This document shows positions 42,370 to 53,960 of a stretch of 64,000 nucleotides of DNA, one piece after another; the stretch's first letter is position 1, and each line of letters opens with the position of its first letter. The DNA is taken from contig MU008193.1 in the NCBI GenBank assembly GCA_010909165.1, positions 1 to 64,000 on the forward strand. The letters run 5' to 3'. Source of the stretch: Anthoceros angustus (taxonomy: Eukaryota > Streptophyta > Anthocerotopsida > Anthocerotales > Anthocerotaceae). The translations under genes were made by a program, and so were the position numbers. The notes beneath the pieces were generated by a model. That model saw nothing but the letters and a program-made list of their open reading frames with translations. It was not told where the DNA came from and searched no databases.

Positions 42370-45270
42370 TCACCGCTGAGGTTGGAGCAGCGAACGCGGC
42401 GAAGAAGGCGCAACGTGCCAGCCTCCGGCTGCTGCACCAAGAAGGGGAGGAGAAGGCGATGGCACCCAAAAGCCCGCGAAGTTTGGGAGCCATGGAACCT
42501 TGTGGAGCGCAACATTGTGACCCGCGCTATCCGGACTTTGGGCCTGCCCAGGAAGGGGAGAATTGGTGCAGGAGTGGCATTTGGATGTGTTCCATGGTCC
42601 GGACGCTCGACAGTGTCACCGTCCGGAGTTCGCCCAAAATGGCGGTCAATAGGAGGTGCGGTCCAAGAACCTCCGGAGGACCCAAGGCGATGGACCTTGA
42701 GGTCCCGAGGCGCCTACAACCGCCCAAAGGAGGAAGAGGGGGAGGTGCCGAGCCCTCAAGGCGAAGGAAGATAGGGCCGCCACGCCGCGGCGCCGAGGCT
42801 CGACGCAACGACCACCAACGGTTGGTCGATATCCGACCGCTGGATCCGAGTAAGGGCGGTAGCCCGATCATTGTCCATCGAACTACTACCAAGGTGGATC
42901 ACCTTGGTGATAATGCTGGTATTCGCGCCGCAATGGGGAAGAGGGCGACCGGGAAGGATTATCTTCGCCCGGTTTAGTCAGGAGGCCCGCAAGCTCAGGA
43001 CCGAGAAGCCCTCGCCATCTGGGCTGTCCCCATACCTGATCCATGTATGGGGCATTTCGAGCCCCTCAAGGAAGGAGAGCTTGAGCGAGCCCGGAAAGGA
43101 CTGGAGGCCCTGCCGGAAGTGGAGCGGGCAAGGGCGCCTGAGGGAGGAGGCCGACCGTCAAGCCAAACGGACCCGGGAGGAGGACGATCGAGGATTCCTG
43201 ACTCCATACGCCGAACGGACCCCTCACCACCTGTGGAAGTATGGGAAGAAATTCCCGCCTCCTCCGTGCCCCAACCGAGCTGCCACCAAAGAAGGCTACA
43301 CCCCCCGCAGCCATCACCACAACCGAGGAGCCCCGCCGACGTGAGGGAGCCAAGAGACGCAAGACCACGCACCAACGCTGCACCTCGGCAAGATTCTCCC
43401 CGCCCACCTGAGTGGCAAGAAGGAGGAAGCAGAAGGAGGGCGAAAGGGACGCCTGTGAGCAGGAGGACACCGCAGCACCGACTGAGCCCCGGGCGTGAAG
43501 GGGCAAAGGGCTTGCTCCTCACCTCCTCCGAGCCCTGTGAGAAAAGGGCGAGAAGGAGCTCGCGCCAAAAGGGCCAAGGAGGAAGCGAGCCAAGACTCGT
43601 GACCTAAGGGTCCCGATTAGGTCCGAGAACCCACCGACTTACTCCGACAGCGTATGGAGGTCCTCGGCGATCAGATGCCGCCCGCCACTTTGTGGGAGCC
43701 TCATCAGCGCCGTGGAAGAAACACGGTGGTCCTGCTACCGCATGGAGTGCCTGGGGTCTCAAGGATGGCCGAGAAGACCTGTGGAGGTAGAAGCCACCCG
43801 AGGCGCATGGTACTCCGTGAGCAGCTGGAGGGAGCCCAGAGGCGAGAAGGAAGGCCAAGCCTCGGATTGAGGAAGGGAAACGCCGGAGGAGAGGGAGGTC
43901 CGTCCATCCGCAAGGACCGACAAATTCCTTCACCGGAGGAGCACAAGGCAGCCAAGGAGGCCCAAGCGGCGAGGACCTCTGCAGAGGGCGAGCGCAGCAG
44001 AAGCGGAGGACGCCGGGCGCAAGCGTAACGGGCGCGGATCCGCGGAGGCAGACCGACCGAGAGCCAAGCCGAGAGGCTCGTGAAGGTGGCCAAGGAGGCG
44101 AGGCCACGGGCGGCCGATCGCGATCACCATCGGCGTGATCGAACCGGTGGAGGGAGGCGGCCGAGAGCCACGCCAATCAAGGCCGAGCAAGTGGCATGAG
44201 CACGACGAGCTGCGAGAACACTGAGGCCAAGACCCGGAAATCGGGGACCCTGTGGCGCAGCAGAGGTAGAAGGGAGGCGCAGAGCCGGAGGACAAGAAGG
44301 ACACCTTGGAGTTACAACCCAAGACGCACGGAGCAAAGCAAGGGTTCTCAACGAGAGAATCCAAGACTTCGAGCGAGATAGAGCGCCTCCGCCTCAAGAT
44401 GGAGCAGGAGGTGGCGAGCAAGCGACCACCAGCCAAGAAGTTCGAAGGAGATGGAGGAGGACTCACTCCCGGAGGTGGAGCAGCAGGAGATGGAGGACCG
44501 CAAGGAGACTTTGAGCGCAGCCCAAACTATCATTGAGAGGAATGGTAGTCAGGACATGGTCGCGAACGCGACGAGCCCCGCCTGCATGAGCCGACGGGCG
44601 GAACAGGAGCAGGACGCCGAGATGGAGAAGGGCTGGAAAGCCCGCAGCCGGGCAGGTTGCCCGACCGTCTGGAGCGGGAGATGGCGAGTTAACGTAATGG
44701 ACAAAGAGGCAGGGCGGAAGGCAAGCCGCCGGTCCAGAGGAAGCGGAAGGAACGCCGCGCTATGGCGGGTCCGGCCGAACCAAGCGAGGGAGTTGGAGCA
44801 AGTGGAGCAACATGACGGGGAGGACTGAGCTGGCACTGAAGCAGCCTCCCTATCAAACCCGCGGGAGGTGGAGCAACAAGGCAACAGCCTCCCGAGCACC
44901 TATGGCGAAGGAGTACGGTGCTCACACGTGGAAGAGGCAATCCACAAGTGGATTCGACTTTGCCTATTACCACGCCGAGCTGGCGAGAGGCCTCTCACCG
45001 CCGCACAGACGGACGGAAGGCCTGAGGGGGAAGGGCACGGGACAGACAGGGACCCTAGGGGCCCTGCTTGAGACGACGGCAGGAGAGGAGCCCCAAGAGG
45101 AGCGGGACGCAGGACCCCAAGGTAAGTTCACCACCACCATCCGAGAAGGTGAGGGCCCAGGGGTGCAGGGAGGGAGCCAACCCGACCAAGACAAGGGTCG
45201 GGTAAGGAGGAGGACCCAAAGACGAGGTCCATGTGAAGGGGTCCGAGCAGGACCGGACTCAGAATAAGTT
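42370..45270 (+). pseudogene. Coding-like region inside U3 of FamB-1 5' LTR
   Basis: Polar, Glu/Arg/Gly/Pro-rich reading frames with many breaks. Blocks shared with the 3' LTR copy: WEPWNLVERNIVTRAIRTLG (about 42485-42545), MDLEVPR near 42690, IPDPCMGHFE.LKEGELERA (about 43030-43090), and an EVW.KF block near 43235. Further right, coiled-coil-like segments appear (RLRLKMEQEVASKRPPAKK near 44385-44440; RRAEQEQDAEMEKGWKARS near 44590-44650). It parallels the U3 frame of FamA in position and character, but I cannot align the proteins. Function unknown. Confidence 0.35.
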
Positions 45271-45688
45271 CGGACCGAGGTCCGAACCTGAGACGAGGCC
45301 GACCCACCGCCGACGGAAATAAGCCGACTGGAGTTCAGTCGAGTCGAGACCGACCGAGGTCGACTCAAGAAGGAGGAGCCCCTTCGACTTCAGGGAGCAG
45401 ATGGGGGCCCCACCGAGGGGACCCATGGGAGGCTGTGGAGGATGACGGTGGTAACGCGGTCGCCGCCACGAGCCCAACCCGTGATTCCGGGAGAGGAGGG
45501 GTCCCCGCGATCATCCGATTGCGCGCCGCAATCGCCGTGACGGAGATTGGACCACCAATCCCAAGGCGGAACCTGGACCTTCCCCACCACCCCGAAGGAG
45601 ATAGGGGAGGGAATAGGATGGTAGGCGGCGATTAGGCATACCGAAATGCCGCCCGTAATAGGGGTGTAATAAAGACGCCGACCGGTAG

Positions 45689-45696
45689 TATAAGAG
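45689..45696 (+). promoter_or_regulatory. TATA box of FamB-1 5' LTR
   Basis: TATAAGAG followed by GGCC, about 540 bases before the LTR end. The core is identical to the FamA TATA element. Confidence 0.6.
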
Positions 45697-45710
45697 GGCC
45701 GGGCCGCCTC

Positions 45711-45716
45711 AATAAA
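45711..45716 (+). promoter_or_regulatory. AATAAA polyadenylation-type signal in FamB-1 LTR
   Basis: AATAAA 15 bases after the TATA box. In the 3' LTR it would lie near the start of R. That copy is missing here because of truncation. Confidence 0.4.
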
Positions 45717-46231
45717 TCATCTTTCTTGGTGTTGATGCCGCTCTGCACTTGTGTCTTGCTAACGTGAGTCCCGATGAGGTGCACGGCGCCCGAGGGATTG
45801 ACTGTGGTCCCGTGACGGACCTAACGTGTGTGGTGTGTGCAGGAAGGGTGATCGGGACCCGTGCTCGCCCGAGCCGCGCCCAAAACGGACTGAACGGTGA
45901 GCCGAGGGACTCGGAGGGCGGCAGAGCCCGGACGAGAGGCCCGTGGAACGAGGAGGTCCGGACTGTAACCCGCTTTTTTAAGACCGATAAGTGTAGTGAG
46001 TGGAGAGAGGAAAGGATGAGGTGTGAGAGACGAACGGAACAAACGGACGCCGAACGGGTCCTTAAACGCTTGGCCATACACCCGTCGGTGTTTGAGTAGT
46101 TAGACGTGAACTAAGGAGTGTGTGCGGACCGAGGACGAAAGTAAGACGATCAAACGCGCAAACGGAGTCATTCCTTTGGGAACCTTCCTACAACGACACG
46201 GATTGGCGCGCTACCGCAAAAGTCGCGCACA

Positions 46232-46250
46232 TTTTGGCCGCTGCCGGGAA
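46232..46250 (+). other. Primer binding site (tRNA-Asp type)
   Basis: TTTTGGCCGCTGCCGGGAA immediately after the LTR. It resembles TGGCGCCGTTGCCGGGGA with a small deletion and one change. Same primer class as FamA. Confidence 0.65.
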
Positions 46251-47690
46251 TGAAATCGCTCAGGCAAGCGGATGCGTGGAGGACGGAGGTAGTTAAGGAC
46301 GAATCGAGAGAGTCGGACGCCAGATCGCCGAGCGCCCGAGCGCAGTAACGTGAGAGACGACGAGCTCGAGGCGAGGACACCACCAATGTAAGCGTGGGTG
46401 GAGTTGTCGGATCGAGAGGAGGACGCAGACAAGTCGCGGTGGCGTTCCTCATCCTCACCGATCGCGACGATGGCAACGCCGACCAAGCAAGCGATTCTCT
46501 CTTTGGAGGTAAGAAGGAGAGGACAAACCTTCGTGGAGGATTTCGTGCGCGGCAAACTTCAACGGAGAAGGTTCGGATGCAGCTCATTCAAATTGCTCCA
46601 AGGGTCCTGCGGGCTCGCTGGTATGAGGAAATACCGACCGTAACGCACTCGCAACCTTCAAGATTGAAGGATGCCTTCTAGAAAGATTCCGCGAATCGAT
46701 CAAGAAGGCTACGCCTTGTCCAAACTCGAGAACCCAAGCGGCAAGACGAGAAGTTGGGATCAGACATCGAACGTTCACGCTACCGGACCGGCACCCCACC
46801 CACACTACCATGCAAAGGGTACGTTGGTTCGCATGGCTTATCCAAGCCAATGGCTAAGCACGCCGCTAAGTAGAAAGATGTGAGCAAGGCGGTCCGGCGG
46901 CGGAGAACTATGAAGAATCGATGCACCAACGACGAGGACTCCTCCTGGAGGAAAGAAGAAAAAGAAGAAACGGGCCTGGATCAAGATGAAGAACCCTGAC
47001 GAGGAGGATGATGAGACCGAGGCGGGAGGAAGAGGAAGAGGACTCAAGAAGAACTGAGGAGGTCATGGAAGAAGAAGAACCTCACAAAAAATAAAGAAGA
47101 AGCCCGTAGTCGGAGGGTGGAAAAGAAGGAGGTCATGATGCCCGACTGCAGAGAGGTCCCGACCCAGCCTCCTTTGAAGGAAGTAGCGACCGAGGGAAGA
47201 TCTAGAACGGTAATGAAGAGGGTGGAGGAGTTGACGATCAACCGTGAAGGATAAAGAACGTGAAGGCGGCCACCACGGTCCGACTCATCTGGTGTGCGTG
47301 TCACCAACATGGGCATTCAAGGCCAATCGCCTCCGCACTGGAACTGTGGAGTATGACTACGGGAAGAGTCCGAGGAACAAAGGAGGATGCCAAGTGCAAG
47401 AAGCACAACCGACCATCCAGAATGTACGGCACCGGTCCGTCTGCATCGACCGATGCAAAGACGCATGGGAGCCCTCCAGAATTCTCGGCGGCGTGGTCTC
47501 ATTGGAACTGTGGGAACCCCGGCACTACTCCAACGCCATACCCCACCGCAAGGCAACGGGACTTTGAACGCGGTGGAGATTGTAAGGTGCAGGGCACATG
47601 GCGCACTGTGTCCGAATCCTCGCCGAGGACGGTGCGCACGCCACCCCAGAGCCGCTGACCACCCACGCCCTCCCTAAGGCGCGCCTGAAA
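46251..47690 (+). pseudogene. FamB-1 gag (broken)
   Basis: 46395-46680 encodes RERTNLRGGFRARQTS- and LIQIAPRVLRARWYEEIPT-type sequence in overlapping frames, resembling the capsid domain of OTA gag. Zinc-knuckle-like cysteines occur near 47285-47310 (CACHQHGHSRPI), around 47390, and at 47505-47550 (NCGNPG with HYSNA in the next frame). DFERGGDCKVQGTW follows near 47562. Several frameshifts; 46251-46390 may be leader. Confidence 0.5.
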
Positions 47691-48319
47691 TTGAAGACGC
47701 ACAATGGAGTGGAGGAGGCACCGAGGAGCTAACGAGGTGGTACGGGGCAAGTTCGCTAAGGAGAAGAAGGCGGACCGAGGTACCGGAAGTGTCAACCCGA
47801 GTCGCCGAAAGGAGCGAAGGAAAGGAGACAGCAAGAGGAAGAAAATGGGATAGTCCCACGACACGAGGACAACACTGAAGGAAGCCGAACCCGCCAAAGA
47901 GGACGAGTTAATAAACCGCTGGAGCCGCCAACCAAAAGCCACCGGAGTCTGGAGAAGCGGACTCACCCACGGCAACACCGCAGCCCCACCGGATGTGGTC
48001 CGAGAAGTGACCGAGATGCTTCAAGAAGAACTCCGACAGACCTGAGTGGTCCGACCACCACAGAGGCCGCCGGAGGAGTCAAGGCGCGCGGACGCAGCAG
48101 AGAACCACCCGCCTTTCAAGGTGGCCGACTTGATGATGGACCAACAACACTTGGTGTCCCTTAGGCGCTTGTTAAAAGACAACCCGGTATCGGCGAAGTC
48201 CGAAGGCCATCGTGAAACGCAACCACGCCGGAACTCCTTGGCCCTAAGGGCAAGAACGTGGAGGTAAGGGTCGATCTCATACGGACCGGGCGCCAGTGTG
48301 GAAATTGCGGGTGTGTAAT
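47691..48319 (+). pseudogene. FamB-1 gag-protease linker
   Basis: Polar Lys/Glu/Pro-rich short frames between the knuckle region and the protease. ADLMMDQQHLVSLRRLLKDN near 48125-48185 reads cleanly and sits just upstream of protease. No named domain recognised. Confidence 0.4.
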
Positions 48320-48560
48320 TAAAACGTGCCTCTAGACACGGGTCGAGTGAACCTCATCACCGAGGCCACCGCAAGACGGCCGGGTTCACCACCTTCGAGC
48401 CATCCACCAAAACCCTCGTGATGGCGACATGTCGCGCGAGCGCCAGCGGGGAGTTGTCCCGAGTCCAAGCCACCATAGCGGGAGCCCCTATACATTAGAT
48501 TTCGTCATCGACCGGGACTGGGTACGAGGTCCTGCTCGGCCTTGGCCGGGCCTCGCCGAC
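48320..48560 (+). pseudogene. FamB-1 aspartic protease (broken)
   Basis: LDTG followed by VNLITEATARR at 48331-48390 keeps the catalytic DTG, with the next residue altered. MATCRASASGELSRVQATIA (about 48421-48480) and APIHLDFVI-like sequence follow in other frames. Typical retropepsin layout for OTA elements. Confidence 0.65.
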
Positions 48561-49119
48561 AAAACTACACTTGGACGGAAGGAAATACACTTCAAGCCGT
48601 GGACCGGGATCCAAGGTGAGGGAAGGACGCAGCGACACTGAGTAAGGACACATGGGGAAACCACAAGACTACGTAGGGTACACCTCCAAGACAAGTGGGG
48701 ACGATGAGCGAGGATACGAATGAGGACTACCCTTTCCCAAAATCACGTGGTCCAAGAAGAAATGGACTATCGAGGGACACCTTTGGAGCAGAGGTGATCA
48801 CCGCTTCCAAGTGGAAGTCGAGGACGGCAATAAAAGGTGAATCCGATGAGGAGGACTCAAGAAGTAACCGCTTCACTCGATTTAACTCTTCCGAGAATGG
48901 GGAATGCGTGAAGATGAACCTGGGTAGAGGATGATGGCTTTGGGCGAGAAGCGCGAGGGAAAGAGACTCAACCCGACGATGTGGAAGACGTGGAGGTTCG
49001 CCTGTGGAAATTCCTAAAATTCGCAAGGTATGCCATCGAGGAAACAAGACCTCACACGATTGTTGGGGAATTCATGAGGTGTTCGCTTTCAAGGTCACAT
49101 GAAGGCATTCAAACAAAGG

Positions 49120-49860
49120 CGAACACCGGATAGATCTGAAGCCGAGCGGTGCTCGATTAGGGCAAGATAAATCAATCCCAAGCACTCGCCAAGGTCAAGG
49201 AAGTCCCGGATAAGTATCCGGAAGCGACATCATCTTCCCAATCAATAAAGGAGGGTGGCGCATTGTGGTCGTTCAAGAAGCAGCAGGATGATTCGTCCGA
49301 GACTGGAGAAAGCTTAACGCCGCCACAGAAAAGGACCATTTTCCCATGCCCTTTGTGGACGACATACTGGACAAGGTGGCAGGACGGAGTACCTACTCCT
49401 TCTTGGACGGCTACTCCGGCTACAACCAGCTGCACCTAAGGGAGTCGGACTAGGATAAGACAACGTTCACCACGGAGTGGGGAACGTTTGCCTACAAACG
49501 AAGCGCCTTCGGGATGACAGGAGCACCCGGATCATTTATGCGGATGGTGACCAACGCCTTCCGGAATTCCGAGGGACTTCATGGAGGTGTTCTGGACGAC
49601 TTGCACGAGAGGAGGACAAACACGTGGACATTTAAGTGTTTGGAACGATGTAGGAGACTCAACTGCCTCGCATCCCGAGAAATGCTACTGCATGACAGGG
49701 AATCTTGTTGGGCACCGAGTGTCGGCAAGAGGGATAGAGGTGGACCAAGACAAGGTGAAAGTCATCCACCCCGCAGCCCACCAACGAACTTGAAGGAGTT
49801 ACGGGATTCGGGCATGGTGGGTTACTATAGGCGCTTCATCCAAGATTTTGCAAAGAGGGC
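49120..49860 (+). pseudogene. FamB-1 reverse transcriptase (broken)
   Basis: Reads IIFPINKGGWRIVVVQEA, then DWRKLNAATEKDHFPMPF, VDDILDKVAGRSTYSFLDGY and SGYNQLHLRESD with a stop, DKTTFTTEWGTFAYKRSAFG, and GAPGSFMRMVTNAFRNSE (49245-49580), nearly all in one frame. The catalytic box appears as VLDDLHE near 49589-49609, one frame over from the preceding block. VGYYRRFIQDFAK at about 49816-49855 is the thumb region. Family sequences normally have FLDD or YLDD, so the active site is present although the frame is broken. Confidence 0.75.
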
Positions 49861-50560
49861 CTGCTAACAGAGCTACTCAGAAGGAGGAGGAATGGACCGA
49901 CGCCGAAAGGGAGGCGGCATTTGAGACCTGCACCACTGTCGGCCCCAAGACCAAAAGGACCGGACCGGGAAGCGATTCCATGTGTATGTGGATGTGTCCG
50001 CCATCGAGTAGTGCTCACCAAAAGATGATAAACGGAGGGATCACCCAATCTACTACTGGAAGACGACGCGAACGAGGTACACTACTACGGAGCGAGAGGC
50101 ATTGGGAATGGTATACTTAAGAAATTCGCATACCTTCCGCCCAATGAGTTTGTGTTCTATGTTGATCACTGCCAAGCATTTGGTGAACAAGGCACTTGTC
50201 CACGGATTGCGAGGTGGATTCTGCTACAGGAGTTCACATTTGAGGTGGAGACTAGGCAAGGAAGGCAACACCAAACGACTTCTTGTCCAGAAAGCGGAGC
50301 CCCAGGATCAAGAGGACGCCTTCGGATGAGGAATTGGTGGCGCGATAGAGGAGGAGGTAGAGGAGCACCGACAAACCCTAAGCCGGGACATGGACCCACC
50401 AGGAGGGGAGCGACGGGGCGCCCTACGCGGAGTTGGAACGGTACCTATGGGAGATGGAGCCAAACGAATCGAACCGTCCGGGCAGCCTTTGTGCACTACG
50501 CCTTGTATAACTTGCATCTTTAAGGTGGGGCGTGGAACGAAGGTACCCAACAAAGTGAAA
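49861..50560 (+). pseudogene. FamB-1 RNase H (broken)
   Basis: KFAYLPPNEFVFYVDHCQAF near 50120-50175, then LVNKALVHGLRGG-type sequence and RIARWILLQEFTFEVETRQG near 50198-50255, matching the C-terminal RNase H blocks of gypsy elements. The tail to 50560 (RRGATGRPTRSW etc.) is a short polar linker. The coiled-coil-like linker of FamA-2 is absent. Confidence 0.65.
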
Positions 50561-51554
50561 CGGAGGTGGTAATAAAGGGATGCACGAAGGACTAGGTGGT
50601 GGACATTATGACAGTCACCACCAAGAAAATCTTGAGGTCGGGTACGTGGCCCACCATGTATGGGGAAACACACCAATTCGTGAAGAAGTGTGATGCTTGT
50701 CAGCGGATCGGGAAGCCGACTGCCACAACCCAATGGCCGTTAGTGCCCATACTAGCACTAGCGCCTTTTGAGAAGTGGGGCATCGACTTCGTTGGACCTA
50801 TACAGCCAACGACGAGGCACACACAAAAGCGGTACATCTTGGTGGCAACGGACTACCGCACTGTGGGTGAAGCGCTTAGAACGGACTGCAGGTGGCCAAA
50901 TTCCTCACGAAAACATCATCACAAGGTATGGGTGTCCGCGTAGTGATAGGGGAACCCATTTCCTCAATGATGTGATAACGCAATGACGGACTATTTCGCA
51001 TCACACATCGAAACGCCCCTACAACCAAGGCCAACGGATCGGAGAAAGACCAATGGACTTATCCGCCGATCCTCAATAAGCTTTAACTATGCGCACGATC
51101 GATACAAAGTCACCATCGCCATGGGCGCTCGTAACGCAGAGAAGGTAACCACGCAACGAACTCAGACATCGACGGGGCACTCACCCGTTATGCCGGTAGA
51201 GTTTGAGGTGCCAACACCCGTCATGATGGAAAGGCGCTTAACGGATGAAGAGAGCCAACGAGCTTTGCTAGGGTTTGTGCAAAGATACGGAGGACCGGGA
51301 AGAGGCGCAACAATAATGCAATCGCATGTAATCAACGAAACCGGCATGATCGCCTCAATCGTGGGAGTATGTGAAGGAGGGAGATCCGCCTCCTTTACGA
51401 CCGACATATGCACTTCCTGTAAACTCCACCGATGGATGGGACCTTACCAAGTCGCGTATACCAATGGGTCCGCTCACGGCTTGGATGGTGAATTGCCCAC
51501 CGGTGAACGGGTGGCGGGTGAAAAGTATTTTAGTGTTGGCGAGACGCCAACAGT
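50561..51554 (+). pseudogene. FamB-1 integrase (broken)
   Basis: 50596-50943 gives 115 unbroken codons with the zinc-binding CDACQRIGKPTATTQWPLVP, then FEKWGIDFVGPIQPTTRHTQ and KRYILVATDY, covering the first catalytic Asp. ENIITRYG and THFLNDVITQMTDYF follow near 50910-51000 with frame shifts. The C-terminal part reads SPVMPVEFEVPTPVMMERRL (about 51184-51245) and RWMGPYQVAYTNGS near 51430-51470, ending with GERVAGEKYFS near 51505-51535. No chromodomain follows. OTA/Tat-like integrase, and the least damaged in the window. Confidence 0.75.
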
Positions 51555-51565
51555 GAGAAGGGGAG
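51555..51565 (+). other. Polypurine tract of FamB-1
   Basis: GAGAAGGGGAG followed by TA and the LTR start TGTGGACTAC, with the same spacing as in FamA. Confidence 0.75.
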
Positions 51566-51567
51566 TA

Positions 51568-53170
51568 TGTGGACTACCCTTGGGGGTTAGAAATTAGGTA
51601 GGGTTTTTTTTTTGTAGGAGTGGATAAAATGATAAAAAGGGGGAAATAAGCGGATAGCACTCGGACGGCACCGAGTATACTCCGGACCGGAGGAACGCAC
51701 GACCTACTATGGCGCGCGGGTAACATAAGTCCGACCCACCTGTGACCAGGTGATAAGTACGCCAGGAAAGTAACTTAGAAGTTGAGCCGTGAGGACGGAC
51801 CAGGCGACGCCACGTGACTCCCCGAGTGGAGGCATGCATGCAGACTGAACCTGCTGCAGGTCGAGGCAGTGGTATTCACGCCGCCGCGCGCGAGGCCGCA
51901 GGCAGCGCGCGTAAGGCGCGAGTAAGCGGAGGCGTAAGGTCGAGCTGCGTGCACTCGCGCGATGGAAGAGGCGCCCCCGCCCCGTTACTCGGCGTCAAGA
52001 AGGTCACGGCACGAGACAATTTCGCGATCTCTGCGCCCGCAACCCTCCGGGCGGTATCTCGGGACGCCAGACGCCTGCGCTCACCGCTGAGGTTGAGCAA
52101 TAACGCGGGCGGAAGGCGCAACGAGCCTCTCCACAAGCTGCTACAGAACCAAGGGAGGAGAAGGCGATGGCACCCAAAAGCTGCGGAAGTTTGGGAGCCA
52201 TGGAACCTTGTGGAGCGCAACATTGTGACCCGCGCTATCCGGACTTTGGGCCTGCCCGTGAAGCGGAGAATTGGTGCAGTGGCATTTGGATGTGATGGTC
52301 CGACCTCGATAGCGTCACTGTCCGGAGTTCGCCCGAAGATGCCGGGCGGTCAATAAGGAGGTGCGGTCCAAGAACCTCCGGAGGACCCAAGGGCGATGGA
52401 CCTTGAGGTCCCGAGGGCGCCTACAACCGCCCAAAGGAGGAAGAGGGGAGTGCCGAGCCCTCAAGGCGGGGAAGATAGGCCGCGCCGCAGCGCCGTAAGG
52501 CTCGACGCAACGACCACCAACGGTTGGTCGATATCCGACCTGACCGGGCCGAGTAAGGGCGGCCCGATCATTGTCCATCGAACCTACTCACCAAGGTGGA
52601 TCACCTTGGTGATAATCTGGTATTCTCGCCGCAGCTGGGAAGAGGGCGGACTGAAGGATTATCTTCGCCGGCTTAGCCAGAGGCTCGCAAGCTCAGGACC
52701 GAGAAGCCTCGCCATCTGGGCCCCCATACCCGATCCATGTATGGGGCATTTCGAGCTCCTCAAGGAAGGAGAGCTTGAGCGAGCGCCCGAAAGGACCGGA
52801 GGCCCCGCCGAAGTGGAGCGGCAAGGGGAGGAGGAGGCCGATCACGAAGCCAAACGGACCCGGAGGAGGACGATCGAGGATTCCGACTCCATACGCCCGA
52901 ACGGACCCCTCACCACCTGTGAAGTATGGAAGAAATTCCTCCTCCTCCCCGTGCCCCAACCGAGCATGCACCCAGCAGAAGCGCCCCGGCCCCGCAGCCC
53001 CCTACCACCGCCATCAACCTAATGAGGAGCCCCCGCTGACTGTGAGGGAGCCAAGAGACGCAAGACCACTCACACAACGCTGCACCTCGTGACGGTGCCA
53101 AGATCTTACCCCTCGCCACGGAGTGGCAAGAAGTTTTGAGGAAGCAAAGAAGGAGGGCGTAAAGGGATCG
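51568..53170 (+). repeat. FamB-1 3' LTR, truncated (first ~1.6 kb)
   Basis: Starts TGTGGACTACCCTTGGGG and follows the 5' LTR up to about the position of 43445. It then changes abruptly into minus-strand copia integrase. Contains a T10 run at 51605-51614. Confidence 0.75.
52150..53022 (+). pseudogene. Coding-like region inside U3 of FamB-1 3' LTR
   Basis: Counterpart of 42370-43330. 52396-53022 is open for 208 codons and contains MDLEVPRAPTTAQRRKRGV, NGWSISDLTGPSKGGPIIVH, IPDPCMGHFELLKEGELERA, RRRTIEDSDSIRPNGPLTT and EVWKKFLLLPVP. The same segments appear in the 5' LTR but in several frames. Openness in one copy and similarity between copies suggest real former coding, but a GC-rich composition alone also produces long open frames. 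Confidence 0.4.
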
Positions 53171-53960
53171 GCTTTGAGCTTTTAACTTTGCGCCGCTTGT
53201 GTTTTCACCATCCGAACATAGTCTAGAAACTTCATAAGTCCGATGACGATGCGTAAAAATACAGCAAAGAATAATGGCTCCATTCATCGATAAACAATAG
53301 GAAATATATCAACCACCGAAAGAAGATGTTGACATAGGGCCGCATATATCCGAAAGTACTCATCAAGGTTGTTGCTTTTGGTAGGCTCAGATCATGATAT
53401 GGCTTCGTGCCATTTTTCCACTTGGATGTTTTCGCAGAAAAGGTGATCTTCAAGTTTAAAAAGAAATGGGATCCTTGTATACCGCTTACTAACGACTTGA
53501 CGATGTACGTTTATGCTAGGATGATGAGAGGCGATTATGCCAAAGGGAAGTCTTGTCTACATCACTCTTGGCATCAAGAACACCCATATGCATAATTGGT
53601 TGTAATGTCAAAATGGTAGAGATCATTGTAAGTGACTCCTTCTCCTAAAATGATTGAGTGGTTGTTAACTGATGTTACTATACAGCCACTAGGTGTGAAA
53701 CACACTCGCAGATGGTGGTCTAGGACAAGTTTCCTGACTGATAAAAGATTCTTCTTCATGTTAGGTACATGTAAGACACCTAACAGTGTGATGTGGTTCC
53801 CTCCTTTCATAGGGAAAGAAACATCACCATATCCAGCAATCGCCAATCCACTGTCATCTCCAAGTAGCACAAACTGACTAGTTGGTGCTAGTTTATAGGT
53901 GACAAATTTGTCTCGATAGGTGAATGATGTAGCCCCGAGTCCAAGAACCACATATTAGTA
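53171..53960 (-). pseudogene. Cop-3 protease and N-terminal integrase (broken, truncated)
   Basis: The protease region is open for 125 codons (53574-53951): GATSFTYRDKFVTYKLAPTS, QFVLLGDDSGLAIAGYGDVS and GVLHVPNMKKNLLSVRKLV are textbook copia protease blocks. The catalytic DSG sits just upstream, shifted one frame (FLDSG near 53930-53945). GAG-pre-integrase is poorly preserved. Integrase starts with IYFLLFIDEWSHYSLLYFY near 53270-53330 and continues KFLDYVRMVKTQ near 53190-53225, where the element is cut. Confidence 0.7.

Larger units (their letters stand above)
41865..46231 (+). repeat. FamB-1 5' LTR (~4.4 kb)
   Basis: Starts TGTGCCGGTGGACTGGACTT and ends GCGCACA directly before the PBS, giving TGTGC...GCACA termini. 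U3 is ~3.8 kb; the TATA box is at 45689 and the polyadenylation-type AATAAA at 45711. 41865-43450 aligns with the truncated 3' LTR 51568-53165, again with many short indels. A run of CG repeats lies near 42185-42200. Confidence 0.8.
41865..53170 (+). mobile_element. Ty3/gypsy (OTA/Tat-like) retrotransposon FamB-1, 3' LTR truncated
   Basis: 5' LTR 41865-46231, tRNA-Asp-type PBS, gag, protease, reverse transcriptase, RNase H, integrase, polypurine tract, and the first ~1.6 kb of a 3' LTR (from 51568). GC-rich throughout. No chromodomain. The right part of the 3' LTR is replaced by a minus-strand copia fragment near 53170, so target duplications cannot be compared. The integrase is the best preserved in the window, but frames are still broken. 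Confidence 0.8.

Noticed and set aside
42249-42977. 242-codon plus-strand open frame at the FamB LTR
   Set aside because: It crosses blocks that read better in other frames when compared with the 3' LTR copy. I kept only a low-confidence coding-like region instead of a gene.
51430-51554. Possible chromodomain after integrase
   Set aside because: The integrase ends with the WMGPYQV...KYFS block just before the polypurine tract; there is no room for a chromodomain and no motif.
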